NCBI GenBank assembly: GCA_023229465.1
Contig: JALNZE010000004.1
Span: 106,764-170,763 of the forward strand
Origin: Chitinophagaceae bacterium
GTDB taxonomy: Bacteria > Bacteroidota > Bacteroidia > Chitinophagales > Chitinophagaceae
Direction of reading: 5' to 3'
DNA length: 64,000 nucleotides
Positions 19,021 to 27,484 of the stretch are shown here, one piece after another. The position numbers and the translations under genes are program-made. Under the pieces are notes generated by a model. That model was not told the DNA's origin. It searched no databases and saw only the letters and a list, made by a program, of their open reading frames with translations. Position 1 is the first letter of the stretch, and the number at the start of each line of letters is the position of its first letter.

Positions 19021-19428
19021 ATGCATCAATATCACATCGTATCACGCATAGCCATCTACTTGCTGGCTGGGGTAATGATTACATTTGGTATCCTGCATTT
19101 TATGAATGCCCGTGATTTAGTCGTGTATATTCCTGATTATGTTCCAGGGGGTATACTGTGGGTGAATATTGTGGGAGTGGCTTTCATACTTGGAGGTATC
19201 TCTTTCATTTTAAACAGATGGGTTAAGATGGCAGGCTACCTGCTGGCAGCCATCCTGTTTGTTTTCGTTATTGTGATTCATCTGCCTAATTATCTGAATG
19301 CAGGTAATGGAGAAACAAGGACCATGGCATTGATCAACATCCTGAATGATCTGGCCATTGCCGGTTTTGCGCTTCATTTGGCTGCAGGGGCGCATCACCA
19401 GAAATTGCACCTGGAAGATAGTGACTAG
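19021..19428 (+). CDS. DoxX-like small membrane protein
   Basis: A 135-aa inner-membrane protein with four hydrophobic helices. The first helix pattern, A-I-Y-L-L-A-G-V-M-I-T-F-G-I-L-H-F, with a histidine near its end, resembles the DoxX/DUF-type membrane proteins widespread in Bacteroidota. A further in-frame ATG at 19003 would add six residues, but it abuts a possible promoter, so I prefer 19021. The role is unknown; DoxX homologues have been linked to thiosulfate oxidation and redox stress, and nothing local supports either. Confidence 0.6.
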   Translation: MHQYHIVSRIAIYLLAGVMITFGILHFMNARDLVVYIPDYVPGGILWVNIVGVAFILGGISFILNRWVKMAGYLLAAILFVFVIVIHLPNYLNAGNGETRTMALINILNDLAIAGFALHLAAGAHHQKLHLEDSD

Positions 19429-19723
19429 GTACTGAGGTTCCGGTTGGCTGTATTGTCATTTTGTATGCTTTTCATGCTGAATTTCTGCATGTTATAAATT
19501 GTTGTTTCTATCCTTAACGCTTTATGATTTGCGATTTGTACTCACTTTATAATTATTTATCTGCAAAATTGCAATCGAATTTTCCTCCCGTAATTAGTCT
19601 GATTGAAATGATGCTGTCTGATTATGTAAATCAGCGTTATTAACCTCTACAGGCAATTGCTATTGGGGACGCCTGGGATTAATTTAACAGATTCCCCTAT
19701 ATTTATCCTTCCAACGAATACGA
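19429..19723 (+). other. Non-coding gap of 295 bp before the ECF sigma gene
   Basis: I see no convincing coding frame here. The AT-rich DNA contains a TATATTTA at 19698-19705 that is close to the Bacteroidota -7 element and sits about 20 bp before the sigma-factor ATG, but no clear -33 element is visible. The gap probably holds the promoter of the sigma/FecR/SusCD unit. Confidence 0.4.
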
Positions 19724-20299
19724 ATGCCATATAAACGTATGCATCTTCCTGAATTACAGCATGCCATCGCTACTGATGATGATCAGCAGGCTTATGCGGA
19801 GTTATTTGCACGTTTCAATCCGCTTTTAGTATTGTTTACACAATCAATAGTTCATCAGCGGGAGGTGGCGGAAGAAATTGTTTCAGACGTTTTTATTCGT
19901 ATTTGGCAAAGGCGTAAAACACTCGATCAGGTTCAACACCTTAAGATGTACCTTTATGTATCTGCCAGAAATTATGCCATAAATAAACTTCGGAGTAAAA
20001 ATCATCAGTTGTCTATAAAAGTCGAGGAACTTTCAGTAGATCTTCCTTCCTTTTCAGATGATCCGTATGAAATAACAGTATTGGCTGAAACCCAAAAGGA
20101 AATTCATAGGGCCGTAAATGAATTACCTGGTAGGTGTAAAATAATTTTCAAACTTGTGAAAGAAGATGGCCTGCGCCAGAAAGAAGTAGCCGAATTACTA
20201 CAACTTAGCCCAAAAACAATTGAAAATCAATTAGCGATAGCCTTAAAAAAACTGGCTGAAACTATTCGGAACGTGGCAAATGGGAAAAAGTATACATAA
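19724..20299 (+). CDS. ECF RNA polymerase sigma factor (SusCD-linked)
   Basis: A 191-aa sigma-70-family factor of the ECF type found next to FecR and SusC genes in Bacteroidota. Region 2 spans about residues 24-90 (Y-A-E-L-F-A-R-F-N-P-L-L, then E-I-V-S-D-V-F-I-R-I-W, which binds core polymerase and the -10 element). Region 4 spans about residues 125-185, with the helix-turn-helix L-R-Q-K-E-V-A-E-L-L-Q-L-S-P-K-T-I-E. It should direct transcription of the downstream uptake genes and is likely held inactive by the FecR protein encoded 61 bp later. Confidence 0.93.
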   Translation: MPYKRMHLPELQHAIATDDDQQAYAELFARFNPLLVLFTQSIVHQREVAEEIVSDVFIRIWQRRKTLDQVQHLKMYLYVSARNYAINKLRSKNHQLSIKVEELSVDLPSFSDDPYEITVLAETQKEIHRAVNELPGRCKIIFKLVKEDGLRQKEVAELLQLSPKTIENQLAIALKKLAETIRNVANGKKYT

Positions 20300-20360
20300 A
20301 AATGACTATTTCTTGGGGGTTTTTCCCTGATTAGTTGTCCTTGAGCCTGAACTGATTGTT

Positions 20361-21506
20361 ATGCCGGAAAGAATATGGTATTTATTGAGTATTAAATTAT
20401 CAGGCGAAGCCACCCAGGCAGAGCTGGATGAATTTCATTTATTACTATCGGAACAGCCCGAATGGGAGGTTGCAGTGCAACAGATTACCCGTTATTGGCT
20501 CCAACCAAAAGATATCCCTTCTTTTTCTTCCTCACCTGAATGGGTACATCATATTGAGCGCCTTAGATCTGCCGGTGTAGAGTGGGCCGAACCCAATTCC
20601 GGTCAAGCGGCTATTGTTACACTGGCTGAACCTGGCAATCGCAGGTATCAGATGAAGAGGTGGCTTGTGGCCGCTGCCGTGCTGATTATTACATTGGGTA
20701 CCGGATGGCTGGTACTGTTACAACCTGCCTCCAATGCGCATGAATTAATGGTACGGGCAACTAAAAATCCTAATGAGGTTACTACCCAGCCAGCCTCCCG
20801 TTCACAGTTAACCTTACCGGATGGGAGCAAAGTATGGCTTAATGCGAGTAGTAAGCTTTCTTACAGTAATGGGTTTGGTGAAGAAAACAGGAATGTTTGG
20901 CTGGAAGGAGAAGGTTTTTTTGAAGTTTTTAAAAATAAAGAACTCCCTTTTATCATACATACCTCACGTATGAATATCAAAGTAACCGGAACTGTATTTA
21001 ATGTAAGGGCCTATCCACAGGAGGCAACTTCTGAAACAGCATTAATTGAAGGTTCAGTTGAGGTAGCGCTATCCGGTGAGAAGGAATGGAAATATCATCT
21101 CAAACCAAAACAAAAACTGGTTGTAGATGATCATGGTATTTCAACCGGTAAAATCAATATGGGCGCGGTTACCAAATTTGCACCTATAAACGCTGTACCG
21201 TCATATACTGCCAGTTTACAAAGTCTGTCAAGGCCTTTAGCTGATAGCCAGGTGGTAGAGACTGCCTGGGTATATAACCTTCTTTCATTCTCTGATGAAT
21301 CCTTCCGTCAGGTAGCAAATAAAATGGAAAAATGGTACGGGGTAACCATTATTTTATTGGAAACGGATATGGAGAACTGGTATTTTACCGGGAGCTTCAA
21401 GAATGAGTCATTAACAGAGGCCTTAACTGCTTTGCAACTTTCAACTGCCTTTAGTTTTGTTGTAAAGGAGCATACCATATACATTTCTAAACCCGTTAAT
21501 AAATAA
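20361..21506 (+). CDS. FecR-family anti-sigma factor
   Basis: A single-pass inner-membrane regulator of 381 aa. The cytoplasmic N-terminal part (about 1-95) binds the sigma factor. A transmembrane helix lies at about 97-121 (W-L-V-A-A-A-V-L-I-I-T-L). The periplasmic part has the FecR core with the L-P-D-G-S-K-V-W-L-N-A-S-S-K-L-S-Y signature near residue 150, and a C-terminal DUF4974-type domain (about 310-380) that resembles an STN fold. In this class the periplasmic domain contacts the STN domain of the cognate SusC, here the next large gene. Confidence 0.93.
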   Translation: MPERIWYLLSIKLSGEATQAELDEFHLLLSEQPEWEVAVQQITRYWLQPKDIPSFSSSPEWVHHIERLRSAGVEWAEPNSGQAAIVTLAEPGNRRYQMKRWLVAAAVLIITLGTGWLVLLQPASNAHELMVRATKNPNEVTTQPASRSQLTLPDGSKVWLNASSKLSYSNGFGEENRNVWLEGEGFFEVFKNKELPFIIHTSRMNIKVTGTVFNVRAYPQEATSETALIEGSVEVALSGEKEWKYHLKPKQKLVVDDHGISTGKINMGAVTKFAPINAVPSYTASLQSLSRPLADSQVVETAWVYNLLSFSDESFRQVANKMEKWYGVTIILLETDMENWYFTGSFKNESLTEALTALQLSTAFSFVVKEHTIYISKPVNK

Positions 21507-21507
21507 A

Positions 21508-21549
21508 ATGCTGCATATGAGAAAAAATAACAGAACAGAATCCGGATAA
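21508..21549 (+). CDS. Possible 13-codon leader peptide
   Basis: A short open frame starts two bases after the FecR stop codon (encoding M-L-H-M-R-K-N-N-R-T-E-S-G) and ends four bases before a GC-rich hairpin. The leader-plus-hairpin layout directly ahead of a SusC gene is suggestive of attenuation or mRNA processing, but the peptide has no run of a single amino acid and may not be translated. Confidence 0.3.
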   Translation: MLHMRKNNRTESG

Positions 21550-21552
21550 AGA

Positions 21553-21584
21553 AGAGGGGGTGGCTTCCACACCTTACCCCCTCT
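21553..21584 (+). promoter_or_regulatory. Hairpin between FecR and SusC genes
   Basis: A perfect 9-bp inverted repeat (AGAGGGGGT / ACCCCCTCT, arms at 21553-21561 and 21576-21584) with a 14-base loop. It is not followed by a T run, only GTTTGATGG, so it may be a processing or stabilising structure that raises susC expression relative to sigma/fecR, or a weak terminator. Confidence 0.5.
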
Positions 21585-21672
21585 GTTTGATGGAAAAATA
21601 AATGACAGTAAAGCCGTAATCAGCGACCCCGGTAAGGGTTGCACAATTACACTAAACCCCTAATTTTTCAAA

Positions 21673-24600
21673 ATGAAAGTACAAAAAAGACTCTTGATAA
21701 CACGAAGAATTTCCGTTACCCCAATAATTTTTAAAATTATGAAATTAACGATTGCTCTTCTTTTGTTTGTTAGCCTCCACGTTTATGGGAGTGGGTATTC
21801 TCAATCAAAGATTACCCTCTCACTGCCATCGGCCAATCTGAAAGAAGCGCTTAAACAGATTGAAAAGAGGAGCCAGTTTAGGTTTCTTTACAATCAGCAG
21901 ACCCTGAAAAATACAGGTAAAGTATCCTTAAAGCTGCTAAATGCCAGCCTTGTAGAAACAATGATTAAATTACTTGACGGGACGGGTATTAATTATCAAC
22001 TCCTTGGTAATGACTTAGTTGTATTGAATACAAGTCAGGCTGCCGGCGTTTTGTCACCTCAGCCCGTTAAGATATCAGGTAGAATTCTTGGCGCTGATGG
22101 AACCCCTGTAGCAGGTGCCAGTGTAATGGTAAAAGGCAGTAAAAATGGTACTGCAGCAAATTCAAATGGCCAATTTACACTAACAGTAGCAGATGATGCC
22201 GTTTTGGTCATTTCGGCTATTGGCTTTGTTACCCAGGAAGTGTCTGTAATCGGGAAAACAGAAATTAATCTTATACTTCAGGTGATTGCTAATAACCTGA
22301 ATGAGGTGGTAGTTATCGGTTACGGTACTGCCAGCAAACGTGACCTAACCGGTTCAATTGTAAAAATTGAAGGAAAGGAGGTAGCTGATAAACCCAATAC
22401 CAATCCGGTTTCATCACTGCAGGGTAAAGTAGCTGGTCTTTCTATCGTGAATTCCGGTACGCCAGGTGCTGAGCCGGATATCCGTATTCGTGGAACGGTA
22501 AGCATAGGAGCCGTAAAACCTTTATATGTTGTGGATGGAATATTTAACGACAATATCGATTATATCAATCCCAATGATATTGAGTCTATTGAAGTACTGA
22601 AAGATCCATCTTCTCTTGCCATCTTCGGTGTAAGAGGCGCTTCAGGCGTTATTGCTATAACAACTAAAAAAGCAAAGACCGGACAGTTAATTGTAAACTT
22701 TAATTCTTCCTTTGGTACCAAACAACTGGTTGATAAAATTGCAATGGTTGATGCAGCAGGGTTTAAAACTTTGTTTGATGAAGAACAAAATAATATCGGC
22801 GTTCCATTGAATCAGCGTTTTGATTATACCAGGTGGACCGGAAATACAGATTGGGTGAAGGCATTAACACGTACCGCTTTATTTAACAGTAATAATATCA
22901 GCGTTACCGGTAGCACCGAAAAAAATAAATTTTACATGGGTGTAGGGTATATAACGGATGAAGGGGTTGTTAAACACGAAAAACTCGACAAACTTATTTT
23001 CAACGTAAATGATGAATTAAAGGTTAGTAAGACTTTCAAAATCGGATTTAACCTCAATGCATTCCGTCAGAACCTGCCTTTCAGCCAGGCAAATGGTTTG
23101 TTATATGATGCACGTAGGGTATTACCCATTACCGAACCTTATAACACTGCAAATGACGCGTATACGCAGCTTGCCATCCAGTCTGCGCAAATAGGTAATC
23201 CGCTGATGAACCTTGAAAATAAGTGGGATAAAGAATTGCGTACAGAGTTTCGTACAGTGGGCAGTGTGTTCGCGGAACTTAATTTTCTGCGTAATTTCAC
23301 ACTTCGCTCGACTTTTTTTGCCGACATATCCAGTCTTGATGAAAGAAGATATAACCCGCTGATCAATACTTACAACCCTACTATCGGCGCTTCAGGTTTG
23401 GTTTTTGTAGATCCTAATAACAGAACAACTTCTGTAAACCAGGGTAATTCTAAATGGAGTAAGTTTCAGCAGGATCATATTCTTACTTTCAGAAAGAGCT
23501 TTGGTGATCATAGCTTCACTGCTATTGCCGGATTCACCACCTATTTCAATAAATTCAATGGTTTATTTGGAAACGTAAGCCAACGTGTTACCGGTGATGC
23601 GATTCCGAATGACAAACGTTTTTGGTATGTAGATAATGGTTTTGGCGATCCCACTACCAAACGTGCTAATTCATCACAATGGGAAAGGGCTACCGTTTCA
23701 AGTCTCTTTCGGGTACTCTATAATTATAAAGGAAAATACCTGTTGAATGGTTCCTTTCGTCGCGATGGATCTTCCCAGATTTCTCCGTTTAACCGGTACA
23801 AAAATTTCTATTCAGTAGGCGCCGCATGGGAACTGACAAAAGAAAAATTCATGGAGAAACAGGAGCTATTCAACTTCTTCAAACTGAAAGCTTCATGGGG
23901 TATTCTTGGTGTACAAAATACGTATGGATATGATTATCCTTTCTATCCTGCATTGCTTACAGGCAATACCGCGGTATTTGGAAACAGTATCGTTCCTGCC
24001 TATTCACTTTCTTATGAGCCACGCCGCGACTTAACATGGGAAACAGTAAATGCAAAAGAAATAGGCATTGAATTATATGCATTAAATAACCGACTGCATG
24101 TGGAAGCGGCTTATTATAGTAAACTCACCAAAGACATCATGACAATAGTTCCAACAGGAGCTGGTCGTTACAGGTTAGATAACGTAGGTGATCTACGCAA
24201 TAAAGGCTTTGAACTATCAGCCGGATGGAATCAAAAGCTGGCAAAAGACTGGTCTTTCTCTATAGATGCCAATATTACCACGTTCAACAATAATGTGGTA
24301 GATCTTGGTGGTAACAGATTGCCGGCAAGTGAAGAAAGACCTAACCAGACTGAAGCAGGATACCCCATCGGTTATTTCTATGGTTATGTGGTTGAAGGTC
24401 TTTATCAGTCTTATGCCGATAAACTGGGCTCCCCCAAAGTAGTTGGATATGATTATGGTCCCGGTGACTTTAAATACAAAGATATAAATGGGGATGGTGT
24501 GATTGATACAAAAGACAGGACACAGATTGGAAATCCAACACCAGATTTTATGTATGGTATCTCACTTCATGCCAGTTATAAAGGGTTTGATTTTGGCGCT

Positions 24601-25026
24601 GATTTTAATGGTGTGTATGGAAATGAAATTTATCGTTTCTGGGGTAGTTCAGAATTGCCATTTACCACATTTAATTACGCTGCATTTAAAATGAATCGCT
24701 GGACAGGTGAAGGCACATCCAACTGGGATCCTATTCTGGGAGCAAATCATACCATTAACCGCCTGCCATCCACTTACGGTATTGAAGATGGCAGTTATTT
24801 CAGGATAAGAAACCTGCAATTGGGGTATAATTTCAATTCTGAATTGCTGAAAAAAGCCTATATAAAAAATATCAGAATTTTTGCAAATGTCCAGAACCTG
24901 AAAACCTTTAAACGTAACTCCGGTTATACCCCTGAATTTGGCGGTACGGCCACTTCGTTTGGAATTGATAATGGAAATGGTCCTGTTCCGCTTGTGTTTA
25001 CCGGTGGTATCAATGTAACCTTCTAA
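21673..25026 (+). CDS. SusC/RagA-type TonB-dependent transporter with STN domain
   Basis: Outer-membrane TonB-linked receptor of 1,117 aa. In order: a signal region reaching about residue 45 with a basic pre-sequence; an STN (secretin/TonB short N-terminal) domain at about 50-100; a carboxypeptidase-D-like regulatory domain at about 135-205 (I-S-G-R-I-L-G-A-D-G-T-P-V-A-G-A-S); a plug domain starting at N-E-V-V-V-I-G-Y-G and including V-S-S-L-Q-G-K-V-A-G-L; then the barrel. The STN domain fits signalling through the upstream FecR and sigma factor. Start is the ATG at 21673; the ATG at 21739 directly before the hydrophobic signal core is an alternative. The imported ligand is unknown. Confidence 0.95.
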   Translation: MKVQKRLLITRRISVTPIIFKIMKLTIALLLFVSLHVYGSGYSQSKITLSLPSANLKEALKQIEKRSQFRFLYNQQTLKNTGKVSLKLLNASLVETMIKLLDGTGINYQLLGNDLVVLNTSQAAGVLSPQPVKISGRILGADGTPVAGASVMVKGSKNGTAANSNGQFTLTVADDAVLVISAIGFVTQEVSVIGKTEINLILQVIANNLNEVVVIGYGTASKRDLTGSIVKIEGKEVADKPNTNPVSSLQGKVAGLSIVNSGTPGAEPDIRIRGTVSIGAVKPLYVVDGIFNDNIDYINPNDIESIEVLKDPSSLAIFGVRGASGVIAITTKKAKTGQLIVNFNSSFGTKQLVDKIAMVDAAGFKTLFDEEQNNIGVPLNQRFDYTRWTGNTDWVKALTRTALFNSNNISVTGSTEKNKFYMGVGYITDEGVVKHEKLDKLIFNVNDELKVSKTFKIGFNLNAFRQNLPFSQANGLLYDARRVLPITEPYNTANDAYTQLAIQSAQIGNPLMNLENKWDKELRTEFRTVGSVFAELNFLRNFTLRSTFFADISSLDERRYNPLINTYNPTIGASGLVFVDPNNRTTSVNQGNSKWSKFQQDHILTFRKSFGDHSFTAIAGFTTYFNKFNGLFGNVSQRVTGDAIPNDKRFWYVDNGFGDPTTKRANSSQWERATVSSLFRVLYNYKGKYLLNGSFRRDGSSQISPFNRYKNFYSVGAAWELTKEKFMEKQELFNFFKLKASWGILGVQNTYGYDYPFYPALLTGNTAVFGNSIVPAYSLSYEPRRDLTWETVNAKEIGIELYALNNRLHVEAAYYSKLTKDIMTIVPTGAGRYRLDNVGDLRNKGFELSAGWNQKLAKDWSFSIDANITTFNNNVVDLGGNRLPASEERPNQTEAGYPIGYFYGYVVEGLYQSYADKLGSPKVVGYDYGPGDFKYKDINGDGVIDTKDRTQIGNPTPDFMYGISLHASYKGFDFGADFNGVYGNEIYRFWGSSELPFTTFNYAAFKMNRWTGEGTSNWDPILGANHTINRLPSTYGIEDGSYFRIRNLQLGYNFNSELLKKAYIKNIRIFANVQNLKTFKRNSGYTPEFGGTATSFGIDNGNGPVPLVFTGGINVTF

Positions 25027-25046
25027 AAAATCTAAAAAATTCTTTT

Positions 25047-26558
25047 ATGAATAAGTTTAAAAAAATAGTAACCGGTGCATTGTTCTCTGTGCTTCTTACA
25101 TTGATCATGCCTGGCTGTACAAAATTTCTCGATAGAAAGCCACTTTCCGCTACACTGGATGACCTAAACCAGGGTGGATTGGAAGGCCAGATTTATGGTT
25201 TGTACGGTGCCATCAGAAATGGCGATGTAGCTGGCCAGGGTTTTGGAGGTATTCCATGGCTGGCTATGAATAACTTCCGCTCTGATGACTCAGAAAAAGG
25301 CAGTAGCCCGGCGGATGGTGCGGATTGGGGAGTTATTTATGACCAGTTTCAATATGTGAAAGACCACTGGTCATCTAATACTTATTGGGACCATCACTAT
25401 GTGCTTATTGGGCAGGCTAATACTGCATTGCAATTGGCTGATTCGCTGAAACTGACAGATGCATCCTCACTGGTAAATATCGCTGAGGCAAAATTTTTCA
25501 GGGCTTTCGCGTATTTTGACCTGGTTCGTGCTTTTGGTCAGGTTCCTAAGATAGATTTTCGCGTATACAATCCATCTGATGCCAAAAAGCCTAAAGCAAC
25601 CGTTGCGGAACTCTATGCATTAATAGATGCTGACCTTACTTATGCGGAAGCGAATCTGCCCGCAAACTGGGCAGCAAAATTTATTGGTAGACTAACCAAT
25701 GCTTCTGCAAAAAGCCTGCATGCGAAAACGATGCTATACAGGCAGAATTGGAGTGGCGCTCTTTCACTTTGCCAACAGGTTATCAATTCAGGAAAATATG
25801 CCCTGCAATCTGATTACTCCAAAATATTTACAGATGCCGGTGAAAACAGTTCAGAGTCTGTTTGGGAAATCCAGTCACATATTGGATCAAATGGATCGGA
25901 TAATTATTTCTCCTGGTATGCCATCGCACAAGGTGTTCGCGGGGCAGGCGAGTGGGATCTTGGTTGGGGATGGAATACACCTACCAGTGACCTGGTAAAT
26001 GCTTTTGAAACCGGCGATACTAGAAAAAATGCAACTATTCTGTATTCAGGACAGACAGATGGTGTGTATGGTAAAGTATTACCCAGTTTTCCTGGTATTC
26101 CACGTCAATACTGGAATAAAAAAGTTTATCCGGATCCTACTATGCAGGTAACCACTGGTTCAAGACAGGGTGGTTGGATAAATCAGCGTATGATTAGGTA
26201 TGCCGATGTGTTGCTGATGGCTGCAGAAGCGGCAAACGAAGTAGGGGGAGCCCCTAATGCCACACTGGCACAGAGCTACATAGAACAGGTAAGGAGTAGA
26301 GCCAGAAATGGGGCTTCTGGTATTTTGCCGGCTGTTGTTTTTACAGACCAGGCACAAATGCGCACCGCTATTCAAAATGAAAGAAGATATGAATTGGCCA
26401 TGGAGGGCGAAAGGTTCTATGACCTGGTTCGTTGGGGTCTTGCCCCAACTGTGCTAAGCTCTTTGGGTTATCAGAACAAACATAGGTATTATCCTATTCC
26501 ACAACCCGCGATTGATTTTTCGGGTGGCATATTGGTTCAGAATCCGGAATGGCCTTAA
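25047..26558 (+). CDS. SusD/RagB-family surface lipoprotein
   Basis: A 503-aa outer-membrane lipoprotein that forms the lid over its SusC partner (20 bp upstream) and binds the nutrient. The signal peptide ends in a lipobox-like I-M-P-G-C with the lipidated cysteine near residue 24. The F-L-D-R-K-P segment after it and the C-terminal region (A-I-Q-N-E-R-R-Y-E-L-A-M-E-G-E-R-F-Y-D-L-V-R-W) are hallmarks of the RagB/SusD family. The nutrient class cannot be told from the sequence. Confidence 0.95.
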   Translation: MNKFKKIVTGALFSVLLTLIMPGCTKFLDRKPLSATLDDLNQGGLEGQIYGLYGAIRNGDVAGQGFGGIPWLAMNNFRSDDSEKGSSPADGADWGVIYDQFQYVKDHWSSNTYWDHHYVLIGQANTALQLADSLKLTDASSLVNIAEAKFFRAFAYFDLVRAFGQVPKIDFRVYNPSDAKKPKATVAELYALIDADLTYAEANLPANWAAKFIGRLTNASAKSLHAKTMLYRQNWSGALSLCQQVINSGKYALQSDYSKIFTDAGENSSESVWEIQSHIGSNGSDNYFSWYAIAQGVRGAGEWDLGWGWNTPTSDLVNAFETGDTRKNATILYSGQTDGVYGKVLPSFPGIPRQYWNKKVYPDPTMQVTTGSRQGGWINQRMIRYADVLLMAAEAANEVGGAPNATLAQSYIEQVRSRARNGASGILPAVVFTDQAQMRTAIQNERRYELAMEGERFYDLVRWGLAPTVLSSLGYQNKHRYYPIPQPAIDFSGGILVQNPEWP

Positions 26559-26598
26559 ACAATAATAGTCTATTTTCTTACAAATCAAAATAGTTAAA

Positions 26599-27405
26599 AT
26601 GAAAAATAAATCATATTTACTTTATGCCATACTGATAGCGCTTTTTACAGGGGGCTGCCAGAAAATGGACAGACCGGTATTGGGCAATTATGTAAAAGAC
26701 GCTAATCCCCCTGGTGGCCCGTTAAAATTTTATGCTGCGTTTGATGGAGTTGATGTTGACAGTATTCGTGCCAATTTTGCCGTTGACAATCCCCTCAGTT
26801 TCGTAACAGGCATTACAGGCAAAGCCATAAAAGGGGTTGATAATAAAGCCATAGTATATCCTTCTGCAAATGACTTTAAAACAGTAACCAGTTTCTCTAT
26901 GGCCTTCTGGGTAAAGAATACCGCGCAGGCGGGTCGTACTGAATTTTTGTTTTCACTGGTTGATAATACCTATGGATGGCATAACAGCGCTTTATTCCTG
27001 CTGATGGAGAATCAAACAGCTACTAAAACAACCATGAAGTTGGGTCTGATGGATCAATGGCTGGAAGGCGATTTTCAAAAACCGGTTTTTGATGGTAGCT
27101 GGCACCAGATTGTATATGTATATGACCAGGTTTCTTCAAAAATGACCTACTATTTTGATGGTGCTGCTGTTTCAGGTATGACAGCTACACAAACGGATGT
27201 AAAAAAATCTGGTTCAGGAAGGGGGGCCGTTGATTTTTCAAAAGCCAATAAATTAATTATTGGTGGTTGGAACAAACATGGAAGCGCTACCGGACCAGCA
27301 GACGACTGGATAAAATCTTTTACCGGTTCATTGGATCAGTTCAGGCTGTATGGTAAGGCGCTGTCTGCTACTGAGGTTACAAATTTGTATAATAGTAAAT
27401 TATAG
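26599..27405 (+). CDS. LamG/concanavalin-like surface lipoprotein
   Basis: A 268-aa lipoprotein (lipobox-like F-T-G-G-C near residue 20) with a laminin-G/concanavalin-like jelly-roll domain over most of its length. Typical features are F-S-M-A-F-W-V-K-N near residue 100, S-W-H-Q-I-V-Y-V-Y-D near 172 and the C-terminal L-D-Q-F-R-L-Y-G-K-A-L-S. Its place after SusCD is where SusE/F-like accessory ligand-binding lipoproteins are usually found. A glycan- or matrix-binding role is inferred. A strong terminator follows. Confidence 0.82.
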   Translation: MKNKSYLLYAILIALFTGGCQKMDRPVLGNYVKDANPPGGPLKFYAAFDGVDVDSIRANFAVDNPLSFVTGITGKAIKGVDNKAIVYPSANDFKTVTSFSMAFWVKNTAQAGRTEFLFSLVDNTYGWHNSALFLLMENQTATKTTMKLGLMDQWLEGDFQKPVFDGSWHQIVYVYDQVSSKMTYYFDGAAVSGMTATQTDVKKSGSGRGAVDFSKANKLIIGGWNKHGSATGPADDWIKSFTGSLDQFRLYGKALSATEVTNLYNSKL

Positions 27406-27430
27406 CCGTTTCGTTGGTTGTTGGTAAATC

Positions 27431-27465
27431 AAGGGGTGTTTCATCTGGGATGAACACCCCTTTTA
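27431..27465 (+). terminator. Rho-independent terminator after the LamG gene
   Basis: The arms AAGGGGTGTT and AACACCCCTT form a perfect 10-bp stem, extended inside by CATC/GATG with one bulged T, and are followed by TTTAT. It probably ends the sigma/FecR/SusCD/LamG unit only 20 bp before the next gene, which may therefore depend on read-through or on a promoter inside this short gap. Confidence 0.78.
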
Positions 27466-27484
27466 TCTTACAGAAATCATTCTT

